The notes under the pieces: model-generated
Database searches by the model: none
The model's input: only the letters and a program-made list of their open reading frames with translations
Told to the model about the DNA's origin: nothing
In this document: positions 1-7,350 of the stretch, piece after piece
Layout: each line of letters begins with the position of its first letter
Position numbering within the stretch: position 1 is the first letter of the stretch
Position numbers and translations under genes: made by a program
Origin: JAOPZW01 sp963789015
Lineage (GTDB): Bacteria; Actinomycetota; Thermoleophilia; Solirubrobacterales; Solirubrobacteraceae
Length of the DNA: 64,000 nucleotides
NCBI GenBank assembly: GCA_963789015.1
Contig: CAWBIU010000001.1
Span: 1,426,001 to 1,490,000, forward strand
Reading direction: 5' to 3'

Positions 1-1
1 C

Positions 2-865
2 GCGCAGCGCCGTCGCGGGCTCGGTGAAGCTCGGGGCGAGGATCGCCGCGTGCCGGGGACGCAGCGCCGCGGCGAGCAGCGTGAACGCCTCGGCGGCGCC
101 GTTGAGGAGCAGGACCTCCGGCGCCGGGCGGCCGTGGCGCGCCGCCACCGCGGCCGTCGCGGGGCGCTCGTCGGGATAGCGGCCGGCCTCGTCCAGCGCG
201 CCGGTCAGGGCGCGGGCGAGCCATGGGGGCGGGCCGCCGTCGACGACGTTGACGGCGAAGTCGTCGTCGCCCGGGCCGGCGAGGCGGTCGCCGTGGGACG
301 GGCGCTCGTGCGGGGGCGGGATCGTGGTCGCCGCGTGCAGGTCGACGGTCCGCCCGGCGACGACGAGCAGCGCCCGCTCGGCCACGGCGCCGAGCGCCTG
401 CGCCGCCTCGCCGCACAGGTCGACCCAGCGGCGCGTGGCCGCGTCGGCGGCGACCGGCGCCAGGCCGGCCTCCTCGGCCACGACGATCGTCCGCGCGTCG
501 CGGGCGGCGGCGACGCGCGCGAGGTCGGCGACGCGCTCGCGGACCTCGCCCGCGGCGCGGTCGAGCGCGGCCGCGTCGGCGAACGCGCCGCGGCGGTGCA
601 GCACCCCGGCGATCCAGGCCCCGAGGCCGTCGACGAGGGCGGGCCGCGGGCCCGCGGCGGCGAGCGCGCCGGCCAGGTCGTCGCCCGCCTCGACCGTCGC
701 CCACGACGCCGGCCGGCGCGCCCGATGGGCGGCGATGCGCCGTTCCATCTCGGCGTCGGTCGCCGCGCCGGTGGCCACGTAGACCGCGTCGGCGCCGGCC
801 AGCATGGCCTCGGCCACGGCGCTCTTGCCGCTGCGCGTGCCGCCGGTGACGAGCACGAGGCTCAT
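2..865 (-). CDS. cobU: CobU-CobC fusion (adenosylcobinamide kinase/guanylyltransferase + threonine-phosphate decarboxylase-like), 3' end off the window
   Basis: The protein starts at the ATG ending at 865 and is open to the left edge, so the C-terminus is missing. Residues 1 to about 175 are a CobU/CobP domain with the nucleotide loop GGTRSGKS at residues 8-15; this family phosphorylates adenosylcobinamide and transfers GMP to it. From about residue 190 the same frame reads as the N-terminus of a PLP-dependent CobC/CobD-type aminotransferase fold (DFAVNVVDGGPPP, then EVLLLNGAAEAF and APSFTEP), the family that makes (R)-1-amino-2-propanol phosphate from threonine phosphate. No stop separates the two. 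The start overlaps the cobH stop (ATGA), so it belongs to the long cobalamin operon. The fusion is read directly; catalytic residues of the second domain lie outside the window. Confidence 0.85.
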   Translation of the reverse strand, partial: MSLVLVTGGTRSGKSAVAEAMLAGADAVYVATGAATDAEMERRIAAHRARRPASWATVEAGDDLAGALAAAGPRPALVDGLGAWIAGVLHRRGAFADAAALDRAAGEVRERVADLARVAAARDARTIVVAEEAGLAPVAADAATRRWVDLCGEAAQALGAVAERALLVVAGRTVDLHAATTIPPPHERPSHGDRLAGPGDDDFAVNVVDGGPPPWLARALTGALDEAGRYPDERPATAAVAARHGRPAPEVLLLNGAAEAFTLLAAALRPRHAAILAPSFTEPATALR

Positions 866-1443
866 GCGCCGTCGGCGTAGAGGAGCGCGTTGACGGCCGA
901 CACGGCCATCGCCGAGCCGCCGCGCTCGCCGCGATTGGTCAGGCACGGCAGGCCGGAGGCCGCCAGCGCGGCCTTGGCATCGGCGGCGCCGACGAAGCCG
1001 ACGGGCAGGCCGACGATCAGCGCGGGTCCCGGCGGCGGGTGCTCGAGCAGCGCGAACAGCGCCGTCGGCGCGTTGCCGACGGCCCACACCCAGCCCGGCC
1101 CGGCCTCGTCGACGGCGAGGCGCATGGCCGCCGCCGAGCGCGTCGTCCCGGACTGCGCGGCGAGCGCGGGCACGCGCGGGTCCTCGAGCGGGACGCGCGG
1201 CGCACGCGAGGTGATGCCGACTGCGGTCATGCGCGAGTCGGTGACGATCGGGGCGCCGGCGGCGAGCGCGGCACGGCCGCGCTCGAGCGCCGCCTCGTCG
1301 AGCACGAGCGTCTCGGCCAGGCCGGTGTCGGCCGCGGCGTGGACGACGCGCTCGGCGACCGCGCGCGACAGCCGCGGCAGGTGCGAGAGGTCCAGGCGCG
1401 AGCGCAGGATGCGGTAGCTCTCGACCTCGATCGGGTGCGTCAC
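862..1443 (-). CDS. cobH: Precorrin-8X methylmutase CobH/CbiC
   Basis: This 193-residue protein begins with a GTG whose bases overlap the ferredoxin stop (GTGA) and opens with THPIEVESYRIL, the family's usual N-terminus. It contains TDSRMTAVGI, the AVGNAPTALFALLE segment and GLPVGFVGAADAK, all characteristic of precorrin-8X (cobalt-precorrin-8) methylmutase, which moves a methyl group from C11 to C12 of the corrin ring to give (cobalt-)hydrogenobyrinate. The length is slightly short but normal for the family (about 200-220). The catalytic histidine of well-studied CobH is not obvious to me by eye. It is embedded in the operon between ferredoxin and the CobU-CobC fusion, with four-base overlaps on both sides. 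Confidence 0.93.
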   Translation of the reverse strand: MTHPIEVESYRILRSRLDLSHLPRLSRAVAERVVHAAADTGLAETLVLDEAALERGRAALAAGAPIVTDSRMTAVGITSRAPRVPLEDPRVPALAAQSGTTRSAAAMRLAVDEAGPGWVWAVGNAPTALFALLEHPPPGPALIVGLPVGFVGAADAKAALAASGLPCLTNRGERGGSAMAVSAVNALLYADGA

Positions 1444-1658
1444 GCGGGCCACGGCGCCTCCTCGGCGGCGACCTCGACGAACGCGTCGGCGGGGCAGATC
1501 TCCATGCACTCGCCGCAGCCCGTGCACCGCTCGACGAGCGTGAGCAGCGGCGGGCCGTCCCACTCCGGCGGCGCCGGGCGCAGGGCGCGCTCGGGGCAGG
1601 TGGCCAGGCACGCGCCGCAGCCCTTGCAGTCGTGCGTCGCGGCGAAGACGAGGCTCAT
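1440..1658 (-). CDS. 2x[4Fe-4S] ferredoxin of the cobalamin operon
   Basis: The 72-residue protein carries two complete cluster motifs, CKGCGACLATCP near residues 11-22 and CTGCGECMEICP near residues 45-56, each CxxCxxCxxxCP, so it should bind two [4Fe-4S] clusters. It overlaps cobE upstream (ATGA) and cobH downstream (GTGA), which ties it firmly to corrin ring synthesis. No precorrin-6A reductase (CobK/CbiJ) or CobG monooxygenase is visible in the operon. One reading is that the ferredoxin delivers electrons to a ring-modifying or cobalt-reducing step; that is inference from position only. No transmembrane segment or signal peptide is seen. Confidence 0.9.
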   Translation of the reverse strand: MSLVFAATHDCKGCGACLATCPERALRPAPPEWDGPPLLTLVERCTGCGECMEICPADAFVEVAAEEAPWPA

Positions 1659-2023
1659 GGCACCCGGGCCAGCGCGCAGGTCGCGTGCATCGAGCGGCGC
1701 TTGGCGAGCAGCAGATGGTCGGCGCCGGAGGTCAGCAGCGCCGCCGCCTCGGCCACGCTCGGGCTGCCGACGTGGCGCGCGACGACCTCCGACGGCGTCG
1801 GCACGTCGACGCCGGCGAGCACGTCGGCGGCGTGGACGCGCACGGGCCAGCCGCGGCGGCGCGCCGCCTCGACGAGCCCGGGCTCGGTCGCCTTGATGTC
1901 GGCCGTGGCCAGCGAGCCGACCGGCTCGCCGATCGCGTCCGCCTCGTGCAGCGAGGCGTCGACGAGCGCGAGCAGCTCGTCGGCCGCGCAGCCGCGGCTG
2001 CAGCCCACGCCGACGACGATCAC
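1655..2023 (-). CDS. cobE: CobE / CbiG C-terminal domain protein
   Basis: The 122-residue product starts at a GTG (overlapping the cobL stop as GTGA) with IVVGVGCSRGC, the signature start of CobE and of the C-terminal domain of CbiG. It continues through ATADIKATEPGLVEAAR and the conserved SVAEAAAL...HLLLAKRR region. Only this domain is present: the CbiG N-terminal part that opens the ring-A lactone in the anaerobic route is missing. CobE proteins are found in aerobic-type clusters, where their role is not settled. The gene lies between cobL and ferredoxin with overlapping ends. Assignment to the family is firm; the biochemical role is not. Confidence 0.88.
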   Translation of the reverse strand: MIVVGVGCSRGCAADELLALVDASLHEADAIGEPVGSLATADIKATEPGLVEAARRRGWPVRVHAADVLAGVDVPTPSEVVARHVGSPSVAEAAALLTSGADHLLLAKRRSMHATCALARVP

Positions 2024-3213
2024 GGCCGCGCCCCGCTGACGACGATCACGGGGTTCTCGGCGGCCAGGCGGTGGCCGCCGGCCAGCGGGCGCAGGCGGCT
2101 GGCCTGGAGCATCGTCGCCTCGGCGCGCAGCCCCGCCGCCTCGAGACGGGCGATGGCCGGCCCGGCGCGCTCGACGAGCGCGAGCGTGACGACGACGCAC
2201 CGCCGGGCCCGGGCGGCGCAGGCGTCGAGGATCGCGTCGAGGCCGGCGCCGCCGCCGCCGACGAAGACCGCGTCGGGATCGGGCAGGCCGGCGAGCGCCT
2301 CGGGCGCGCGGCCGTGGACGGTGCGCAGCGGGACGCCGTGCGCGACGGCGTTGCGCGCGGCGAGGGCGACCGCCTCGGGGTCGCGGTCCAGCGCGATCGC
2401 CGCGGCGCCGAGGCGCGCGCACTCGACGGCGACCGACCCGCTGCCGCAGCCGACGTCCCACACGAGGTCGCCCGTCCCGGGCCCGAGACGGGCGAGGGCC
2501 AACGCGCGGACCTCGGCCTTCGTGACCATGCCGGCGCGGTGCTCGAAGGCGTCGTCGTCAAGCGCCCAGCCCGCGGGCGTGCGCGGCGGCCACACCTCGC
2601 TGCGCCCGTCCGGGCCGCCGTCGAGCGCGATGACGACGTTGGGCTCCTCGAAGCTGCGCCCGGCGAGGTCCTCGGGCGCGCCGATGTCCAGGCGCTCGCC
2701 CTCGAGCCCGAGCCGTGAGGCGACGGCCATCCGCCGGCCGCTGCCGGCGAGCGCTTGCGCGAACAGCGACGGCGGCGTGGCGGGCGAGGTGAGCACGGCG
2801 ACCTTGGGATGGCGCAGGGCGGCGTGGACGGCGGCCTGCGGCGCGCGGCCGTGCGCGCTGACCACGAGCGCGTCGTCCCACGGCAGGCCGAGGCGCGCGA
2901 AGGCGAGCGCGACGGACGACGGCGCCGGGCGCACGTCGAGGCGCTCGGGCCCGAGGCGCTCGGACAGCCGGCGGACGATCCCGAAGAAGCCGGGGTCGCC
3001 GGAGGCGAGCACGCACGCCGGGCCGTCGGCGCCGGCGAGCGCGTCCAGCGCGGGCTCGAGGTCGGCGCCGATCGCCACCTGCCGGGCACCCGCGGGCGCG
3101 AGCGCGGCGAGGTGCGCGCGGCCGCCGGCGACGAGCGTCGCTGCCGCCAGCAGGTCCTCGGCGCCGGCCGGGACGGCGCCCGCGTGCACGCCGAGCACGG
3201 CGACGCCGCTCAT
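2020..3213 (-). CDS. cobL: Precorrin-6Y C5,15-methyltransferase (decarboxylating) CobL / CbiET
   Basis: This 397-residue protein is a two-domain CobL. Residues 1 to about 190 are a CbiE-type tetrapyrrole methylase (VLGVHAGAVPAGAEDLL, ASGDPGFFGIVRRL near residue 70), adding a methyl group at C5. The C-terminal half is CbiT, with the Rossmann SAM motif LVWDVGCGSGSVAVE and ALDRDPEAVALAARNA, which methylates C15 and decarboxylates the C12 acetate. The length matches fused CobL (about 400) rather than separate CbiE and CbiT. ATGA overlap with cbiD and GTGA overlap with cobE show coupling. No truncation is apparent. Confidence 0.94.
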   Translation of the reverse strand: MSGVAVLGVHAGAVPAGAEDLLAAATLVAGGRAHLAALAPAGARQVAIGADLEPALDALAGADGPACVLASGDPGFFGIVRRLSERLGPERLDVRPAPSSVALAFARLGLPWDDALVVSAHGRAPQAAVHAALRHPKVAVLTSPATPPSLFAQALAGSGRRMAVASRLGLEGERLDIGAPEDLAGRSFEEPNVVIALDGGPDGRSEVWPPRTPAGWALDDDAFEHRAGMVTKAEVRALALARLGPGTGDLVWDVGCGSGSVAVECARLGAAAIALDRDPEAVALAARNAVAHGVPLRTVHGRAPEALAGLPDPDAVFVGGGGAGLDAILDACAARARRCVVVTLALVERAGPAIARLEAAGLRAEATMLQASRLRPLAGGHRLAAENPVIVVSGARP

Positions 3214-4373
3214 CGCGGCGCCTCCACGGCGAGGCGCCCGCGCGCGCCCGGACTCGCCCCCACGACGGCGGCGCCCGCGAAGTCGACCATCACCGCGTCG
3301 ACGGTCAGCGCACCGTCGATGTAGCGCGCGAGGTTCTCCGCGACGCGCTCGCACACCAGGTCCATGGCGGCGTCGAGCCCCGCCGCCTCCCACAGCTCAT
3401 AGGCGTGGCGCGCGGTGTTGGCCTGCGCCACCGCGGTGGCGAGCGCCTCGTCGCCGCCGGCCTCGGCGGTCAGCTCGGCGAGGAAGCCCGGGTCGACCTT
3501 CGAGCGCGTCCAGTGCGTCATCAGCACGCCGGCGGCGAGCTTGGAGAGCTTGCCCGCCATGCCCACGAACACGCAGCGGCGGAAGCCGAGCGAGCGCGCG
3601 CGCTTGAGCGCGTAGCCGGTGAAGTCGCCGACCTCGACGAAGCACACCTCGGGCAGCTCGGGCAACAGCCGCCGGGCCGCACGCTCCGAGCGCCCGCCGG
3701 TCGTCAGCACCACGGTCGACTCGCCCTGCGCGTCCATGACGTCGATCGCCTGGCCGACGCTCGCGCGCCAGGCAGCGGTCGAGAACGGGCGCACGATGCC
3801 GGTCGTGCCGAGGATCGAGATGCCGCCGAGGATCCCGAGGCGCGGGTTGGAGGTGCGGCGGCCCATGCGCTCGCCCCCGGGGACGCTGATCTCGACCTCG
3901 ACGCCCATCGCGGCCAGGTCGAAGACCTCCTCGACGGCGGCGCGGATCTGCCCGCGCGGACCGGCATTGATGGCCGGGCCGCCGACCTCGAGGCCGAGCC
4001 CGGGCTTCGTCACCACGCCGACGCCGTCACCGCCGAGCAGCACCAGGCCGGGCTCGGGGACGAGCCGCACGCGCGCGGTCATGTGGGCGCCGTGGGTCAC
4101 GTCGGGATCGTCGCCCGCGTCCTTGACGACGACGGCGATGACGGCCTCGCCGTCGTGGGCGCAGCGCTCGACGGCGAACGCGGGGCGCTCGGCGCCGCGC
4201 GGGAGCGGCACCTCGACCTCGCCCGGCGGGTCGCCGTCGCGCAGCAGCAGGCACGCCGCCTTGGCCGCGGCCGTCGCGCACGTGCCCGTCGTCCAGCCGC
4301 GGCGCAGCTTGCCGGTGGCCACGCGCCGCGCGCTGGCCGGCAGGTTGGGCTCGCGCAGCTCGCGCTCGCTCAC
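3210..4373 (-). CDS. cbiD: Cobalt-precorrin-5B C1-methyltransferase CbiD
   Basis: The 387-residue protein has the CbiD hallmark near its start (LRRGWTTGTCATAAAKAA), followed by VVVKDAGDDPDVTHGAH, GGDGVGVVTKPGL, INAGPRGQI and GTTGIVRPFS, all highly conserved in CbiD. The enzyme methylates C1 of the corrin ring in the cobalt-early (anaerobic-type) route. Its presence beside aerobic-type genes is part of the hybrid character of this operon. It starts at the GTG overlapping the cobM stop; an upstream start would only add residues inside cobM. The length is typical (360-390). Confidence 0.95.
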   Translation of the reverse strand: MSERELREPNLPASARRVATGKLRRGWTTGTCATAAAKAACLLLRDGDPPGEVEVPLPRGAERPAFAVERCAHDGEAVIAVVVKDAGDDPDVTHGAHMTARVRLVPEPGLVLLGGDGVGVVTKPGLGLEVGGPAINAGPRGQIRAAVEEVFDLAAMGVEVEISVPGGERMGRRTSNPRLGILGGISILGTTGIVRPFSTAAWRASVGQAIDVMDAQGESTVVLTTGGRSERAARRLLPELPEVCFVEVGDFTGYALKRARSLGFRRCVFVGMAGKLSKLAAGVLMTHWTRSKVDPGFLAELTAEAGGDEALATAVAQANTARHAYELWEAAGLDAAMDLVCERVAENLARYIDGALTVDAVMVDFAGAAVVGASPGARGRLAVEAPR

Positions 4374-5170
4374 GGGCGCGCCTTCTCGCGGTAGCGGTCG
4401 GGCCGCCCGAGCGGGCGGTAGCGGTGCCCGTAGCCGGCGTCGTAGACGTGCGAGCGCCCGGCCTCGGCCGCCTCGCCGAGCGCGGGGCCGACGAGCACGA
4501 GCGCCTGCGTGGTGATCCGGGCGCCGCGGATCTCGGCGGCCAGCGCGCGCAGCTCGCAGCGGATCACGACCTCGTCCGGCCACGACGCGCGGTAGACGAC
4601 GGCGCACGGCGTCGCCTCGGCGTAGCCGCCCGCGAGCAGGTCGGCCTGCAGCTCGCGCGGGCGGCGGACGGACAGGAAGAGCACCATCGTCGTGCCGTGG
4701 CGGGCCAGCTCGCGCAGCTCCTCGTTGGGCGGCATCGAGGTGCGGGTCGGGCGGCGCGTGAGGATCAGCGACTGCGAGACGTCGGGGATCGTCAGCTCCT
4801 GGCCGAGCGCCGCCGCGGCGGCCGACATCGAGCTGACACCGGGGACGATCTCGACCTCCAGGCCGAGCTCGCGGCAGGCGGCGAGCTGCTCGTGCAGCGC
4901 GCCGTAGACGACCGGGTCGCCGGAGTGCACGCGCGCGACGTGCAGCCCCTCGGCCGCGGCGCGCGCGTAGACGGCGACGACGTCGTCGTGCGTGCGGTCG
5001 TCGGAGGCGATCAGCTCCGCGCCGGCGCGGCAGTGCTCGAGCACCGCGGGATCCACGAGGCTGCGCGCCCAGACGACGACGTCGGCCGCGGCGAGCACGG
5101 CGGCGGCGCGCAGGGTGAGCAGGTCGGCGGCGCCGGGCCCGGCGCCGACGAACGAGACGCGGCCGCTCAT
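4370..5170 (-). CDS. cobM: Precorrin-4 C11-methyltransferase CobM/CbiF
   Basis: At 266 residues this is a complete tetrapyrrole methylase of the CobM/CbiF branch. It shows VSFVGAGPGAADLLTLRAA at the SAM site, ASDDRTHDDVV, the central HSGDPVVYGALHEQ loop and IVPGVSSMSAAAAALGQELT. The substrate is precorrin-4 or its cobalt form, methylated at C11. The ATG overlaps the cbiM stop (ATGA) and the stop overlaps the cbiD start. The last 30 residues (YDAGYGHRYRPL and following) are basic and variable, as is usual at the C-terminus. Confidence 0.93.
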   Translation of the reverse strand: MSGRVSFVGAGPGAADLLTLRAAAVLAAADVVVWARSLVDPAVLEHCRAGAELIASDDRTHDDVVAVYARAAAEGLHVARVHSGDPVVYGALHEQLAACRELGLEVEIVPGVSSMSAAAAALGQELTIPDVSQSLILTRRPTRTSMPPNEELRELARHGTTMVLFLSVRRPRELQADLLAGGYAEATPCAVVYRASWPDEVVIRCELRALAAEIRGARITTQALVLVGPALGEAAEAGRSHVYDAGYGHRYRPLGRPDRYREKARP

Positions 5171-5877
5171 GTCGGCCCCCGCTCGGCGGCGGCGCGCAGC
5201 GCCGCGGTGGCGTGCGCCGCGCGCTCGCGCCGCACGCCGTCGCCGACGCGCACGAGGTCGGGGCGCGCGGCCAGGAGCGTGCGCAGGATGAGCGCGGTGA
5301 CGACGCCCTCGACGATCCCGATCAGCGCGTAGGCGCCGATCGCCGAGGCGGCGATCGCGCCGAGGTCGATCGACACGGCGTGGCCGAGCGCGAACTCGGC
5401 GGTGAACAGGCACGCCGCGACCATGACCGACACCCACGCCGCGACTCCGGCGGCGACGGCGAGCCCGCGCGGCCCGGGCCGCAGCAGCCGGCGCAGGGCG
5501 AGCAGCAGCGGGTAGCCGATGAACGCGGGGACGAGCGCGAGGTTGACGATCCCGAGGCCGAGCGTGGTGATCCCGCCGTCGCCGAAGGCGAGCGCCTGGA
5601 TGACGCAGACGACGGCGATCGTCACCGCCCCGAGCCACGGCCCGAGCAGCGCGCAGGCCAGCAGCCCGCCGAGCAGGTGGCCCTGGGTGCCGACGGTGAC
5701 GGGGAACAGCGGCGCGTCGCCGACGAGGAAGAAGGCGGCGGCCAGCCCGGCCACCGGGAGGTCGCGCTCGCGGCCCTCGGCGGCGGCGCGGCGCAGGCAC
5801 ACGGCCAGCCCGCCGGCGCCCGCGGCCCAGCCGACGGCGACGGCCTCGCCGGTCAGGAAGCCGTCAGGGATGTGCAT
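5167..5877 (-). CDS. cbiM: Cobalt ECF transporter S component CbiM
   Basis: The 236-residue membrane protein starts MHIPDGFL, the invariant N-terminus in which the amino group, His2 and following backbone bind Co(II) in CbiM/NikM proteins. About six hydrophobic segments follow, and GTQGHLLGG is the second conserved site. It is the substrate-specific subunit of a cobalt ECF transporter with CbiQ (9096-9860) and the CbiO domain fused to CbiX (7347-9092). No separate cbiN is visible, and the C-terminal 40 residues are not an obvious CbiN fusion. Its ATG overlaps the 3' end of cobA by 14 bases. Confidence 0.94.
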   Translation of the reverse strand: MHIPDGFLTGEAVAVGWAAGAGGLAVCLRRAAAEGRERDLPVAGLAAAFFLVGDAPLFPVTVGTQGHLLGGLLACALLGPWLGAVTIAVVCVIQALAFGDGGITTLGLGIVNLALVPAFIGYPLLLALRRLLRPGPRGLAVAAGVAAWVSVMVAACLFTAEFALGHAVSIDLGAIAASAIGAYALIGIVEGVVTALILRTLLAARPDLVRVGDGVRRERAAHATAALRAAAERGPT

Positions 5878-6601
5878 GGTCGAGCGCCGCGGCGGGCGCG
5901 GTCAGGTCGAGGGCGGCGACGTCGCCGACGACGAAGGTGACGGGCGGCGGCAGCGGCGCCGGGAGCGCGGCGAGCGTCCCGCGCAGGACGCGCTGCTCGT
6001 CGCGCGTCCCCGCGCTGATCGCCGCGACCGGCGTGTCCGGGTCCAGTCCGCCGGCCATCAGGCGCGCGGCGATGCGGCGGATGCGCGCGCGGCCGGTGAG
6101 GATCACGATCGTTCCGCCGACGGCGGCGATCGCCTCCCAGGCCGGCGGGCGTGCGTGCTCGGGGTCCGCGTTGCCGTCGACGACAGTGCACGTCACGCTG
6201 AGCTGGCGGACCATGAGCGGGATGCCCGCCGCCGCGGGGGCGCCGAGCGCCGACGAGACCCCGGGCACGACACGGACCTCGACGCCGGCCGCGCGCAGCG
6301 CGCGTGCCTCCTCGCCGCCGCGGGAGGCGACGAACGGGTCGCCGCTCTTCAGGCGCACGACCTCGGCGCCGCCGCGGCCGACGTCGACGAGCAGGTCGTT
6401 GACCTCGTCCTGGGCGAGCGCGCGGCGGCCCGGCGCGCGGCCGACGCAGACGCGCTCGGCCGAGGCCGGCGCGAGCGCGACGACGGCGTCGGCCGACGGG
6501 CGGTCGTACACGACGATCTCGGCGGCCGCGAGCGCGTCGGCGGCGGCGAGCGTGAGCAGGCGCGGGTCGCCGGGGCCGGCGCCGACGAGGGTCACGGTCA
6601 C
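5864..6601 (-). CDS. cobA: Uroporphyrinogen-III C-methyltransferase CobA (SUMT)
   Basis: The 245-residue protein has SUMT motifs in order: VTLVGAGPGDPRLLTL at residues 3-18, VYDRPSADAV, VRLKSGDPFVASRGGEE, VVPGVSSALGAPAAAGIPL and a C-terminal VVGDVAAL. It transfers two methyl groups to uroporphyrinogen III to make precorrin-2, the committed step to B12 and siroheme. The start used is the GTG overlapping the cobJ stop; a second GTG two codons later is equally possible. SUMT usually has LT after AGIPL; here it is MV, still within family variation. There is no fused uroporphyrinogen-III synthase domain. Confidence 0.92.
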   Translation of the reverse strand: MTVTLVGAGPGDPRLLTLAAADALAAAEIVVYDRPSADAVVALAPASAERVCVGRAPGRRALAQDEVNDLLVDVGRGGAEVVRLKSGDPFVASRGGEEARALRAAGVEVRVVPGVSSALGAPAAAGIPLMVRQLSVTCTVVDGNADPEHARPPAWEAIAAVGGTIVILTGRARIRRIAARLMAGGLDPDTPVAAISAGTRDEQRVLRGTLAALPAPLPPPVTFVVGDVAALDLTAPAAALDHAHP

Positions 6602-7350
6602 CGCGCCGCCTCCACGCGGTCGCGCTCGGCCACGAGCCACGGCCCGGCGTCGCGCGCGCCGTCGCCGGCCACGAGCACGAGCGTGCGCATCGTCACCCGC
6701 TCGGGGTCGACGGCGTCGAGCGTCGTGCGCTCGAGGCGCTGGCCGGGGCGCGTCGCGTCGTCGACGAGCGCGACGGCAGTCGCGTCGTCGCGATGCTCGC
6801 GCAGGACCTCGAGCACGCGCCCGAGCTGCCACGCGCGCTCGCGCGAGCGCGGGTTGTAGAGCGCGAGCGCGAGGCCGGCGGCGGCCACGGCGCCGAGCCG
6901 CCGCTCGATCTCCTCCCACGGGCGGTGCAGGTCGGACAGCGAGAGCACGGCGAAGTCGTCGGCCAGCGGCGCGCCGAGCAGCGCGCCCGCGGCGAGCGCC
7001 GCGGTCAGCCCGGGGACGACCTCGACGGCGGGCCGCTCGTCCGGGCCGAGCTCCGCCGCGCGGGCCAGCGTGCGCGCGGCCATCCCGTAGACGCCGGCGT
7101 CGCCGGAGGAGACGAGCGCGACGCGCGCGCCCGCGGCGGCGAGCGCGAGCGCCTCGTCGGCGCGCGCGCCCTCCTCGCCCATCGTCCCGCGCACGGCGCG
7201 CGCGCCCGGCCCGAGGAGGTCGGCGCACGCGTCGACGTACGGCCCGTAGCCGACGACCACCTCCGCGCCGGCGACCGCGGCCGCGGCGGCGCCGGTGCGG
7301 TGCTCGGGCGCCCCTGGGCCGAGGCCGACGATGTGCAGCGTCCCGGTCAC
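6598..7350 (-). CDS. cobJ: Precorrin-3B C17-methyltransferase CobJ/CbiH
   Basis: This 250-residue protein begins TGTLHIVGLGPGAPEHRT, then GYGPYVDACADLL, MGEEGARADEALALA, VSSGDAGVYGMA and LSDLHRPWEEIERRL, the diagnostic order of CobJ/CbiH. The enzyme methylates C17 and drives ring contraction. Its length fits a stand-alone enzyme (about 250 residues), unlike actinobacterial CobIJ fusions; here cobI is a separate gene 2.5 kb upstream. It is GTGA-coupled on both sides, to cbiX-cbiO and cobA. Confidence 0.93.
   Translation of the reverse strand: MTGTLHIVGLGPGAPEHRTGAAAAAVAGAEVVVGYGPYVDACADLLGPGARAVRGTMGEEGARADEALALAAAGARVALVSSGDAGVYGMAARTLARAAELGPDERPAVEVVPGLTAALAAGALLGAPLADDFAVLSLSDLHRPWEEIERRLGAVAAAGLALALYNPRSRERAWQLGRVLEVLREHRDDATAVALVDDATRPGQRLERTTLDAVDPERVTMRTLVLVAGDGARDAGPWLVAERDRVEAAR

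Noticed and set aside
50..880. Long plus-strand open frames opposite the cobalamin genes
   Set aside because: They are Arg/Ala/Gly-rich shadows aligned with recognised minus-strand enzymes, a usual effect of about 75% GC; no domain motif is visible in them.
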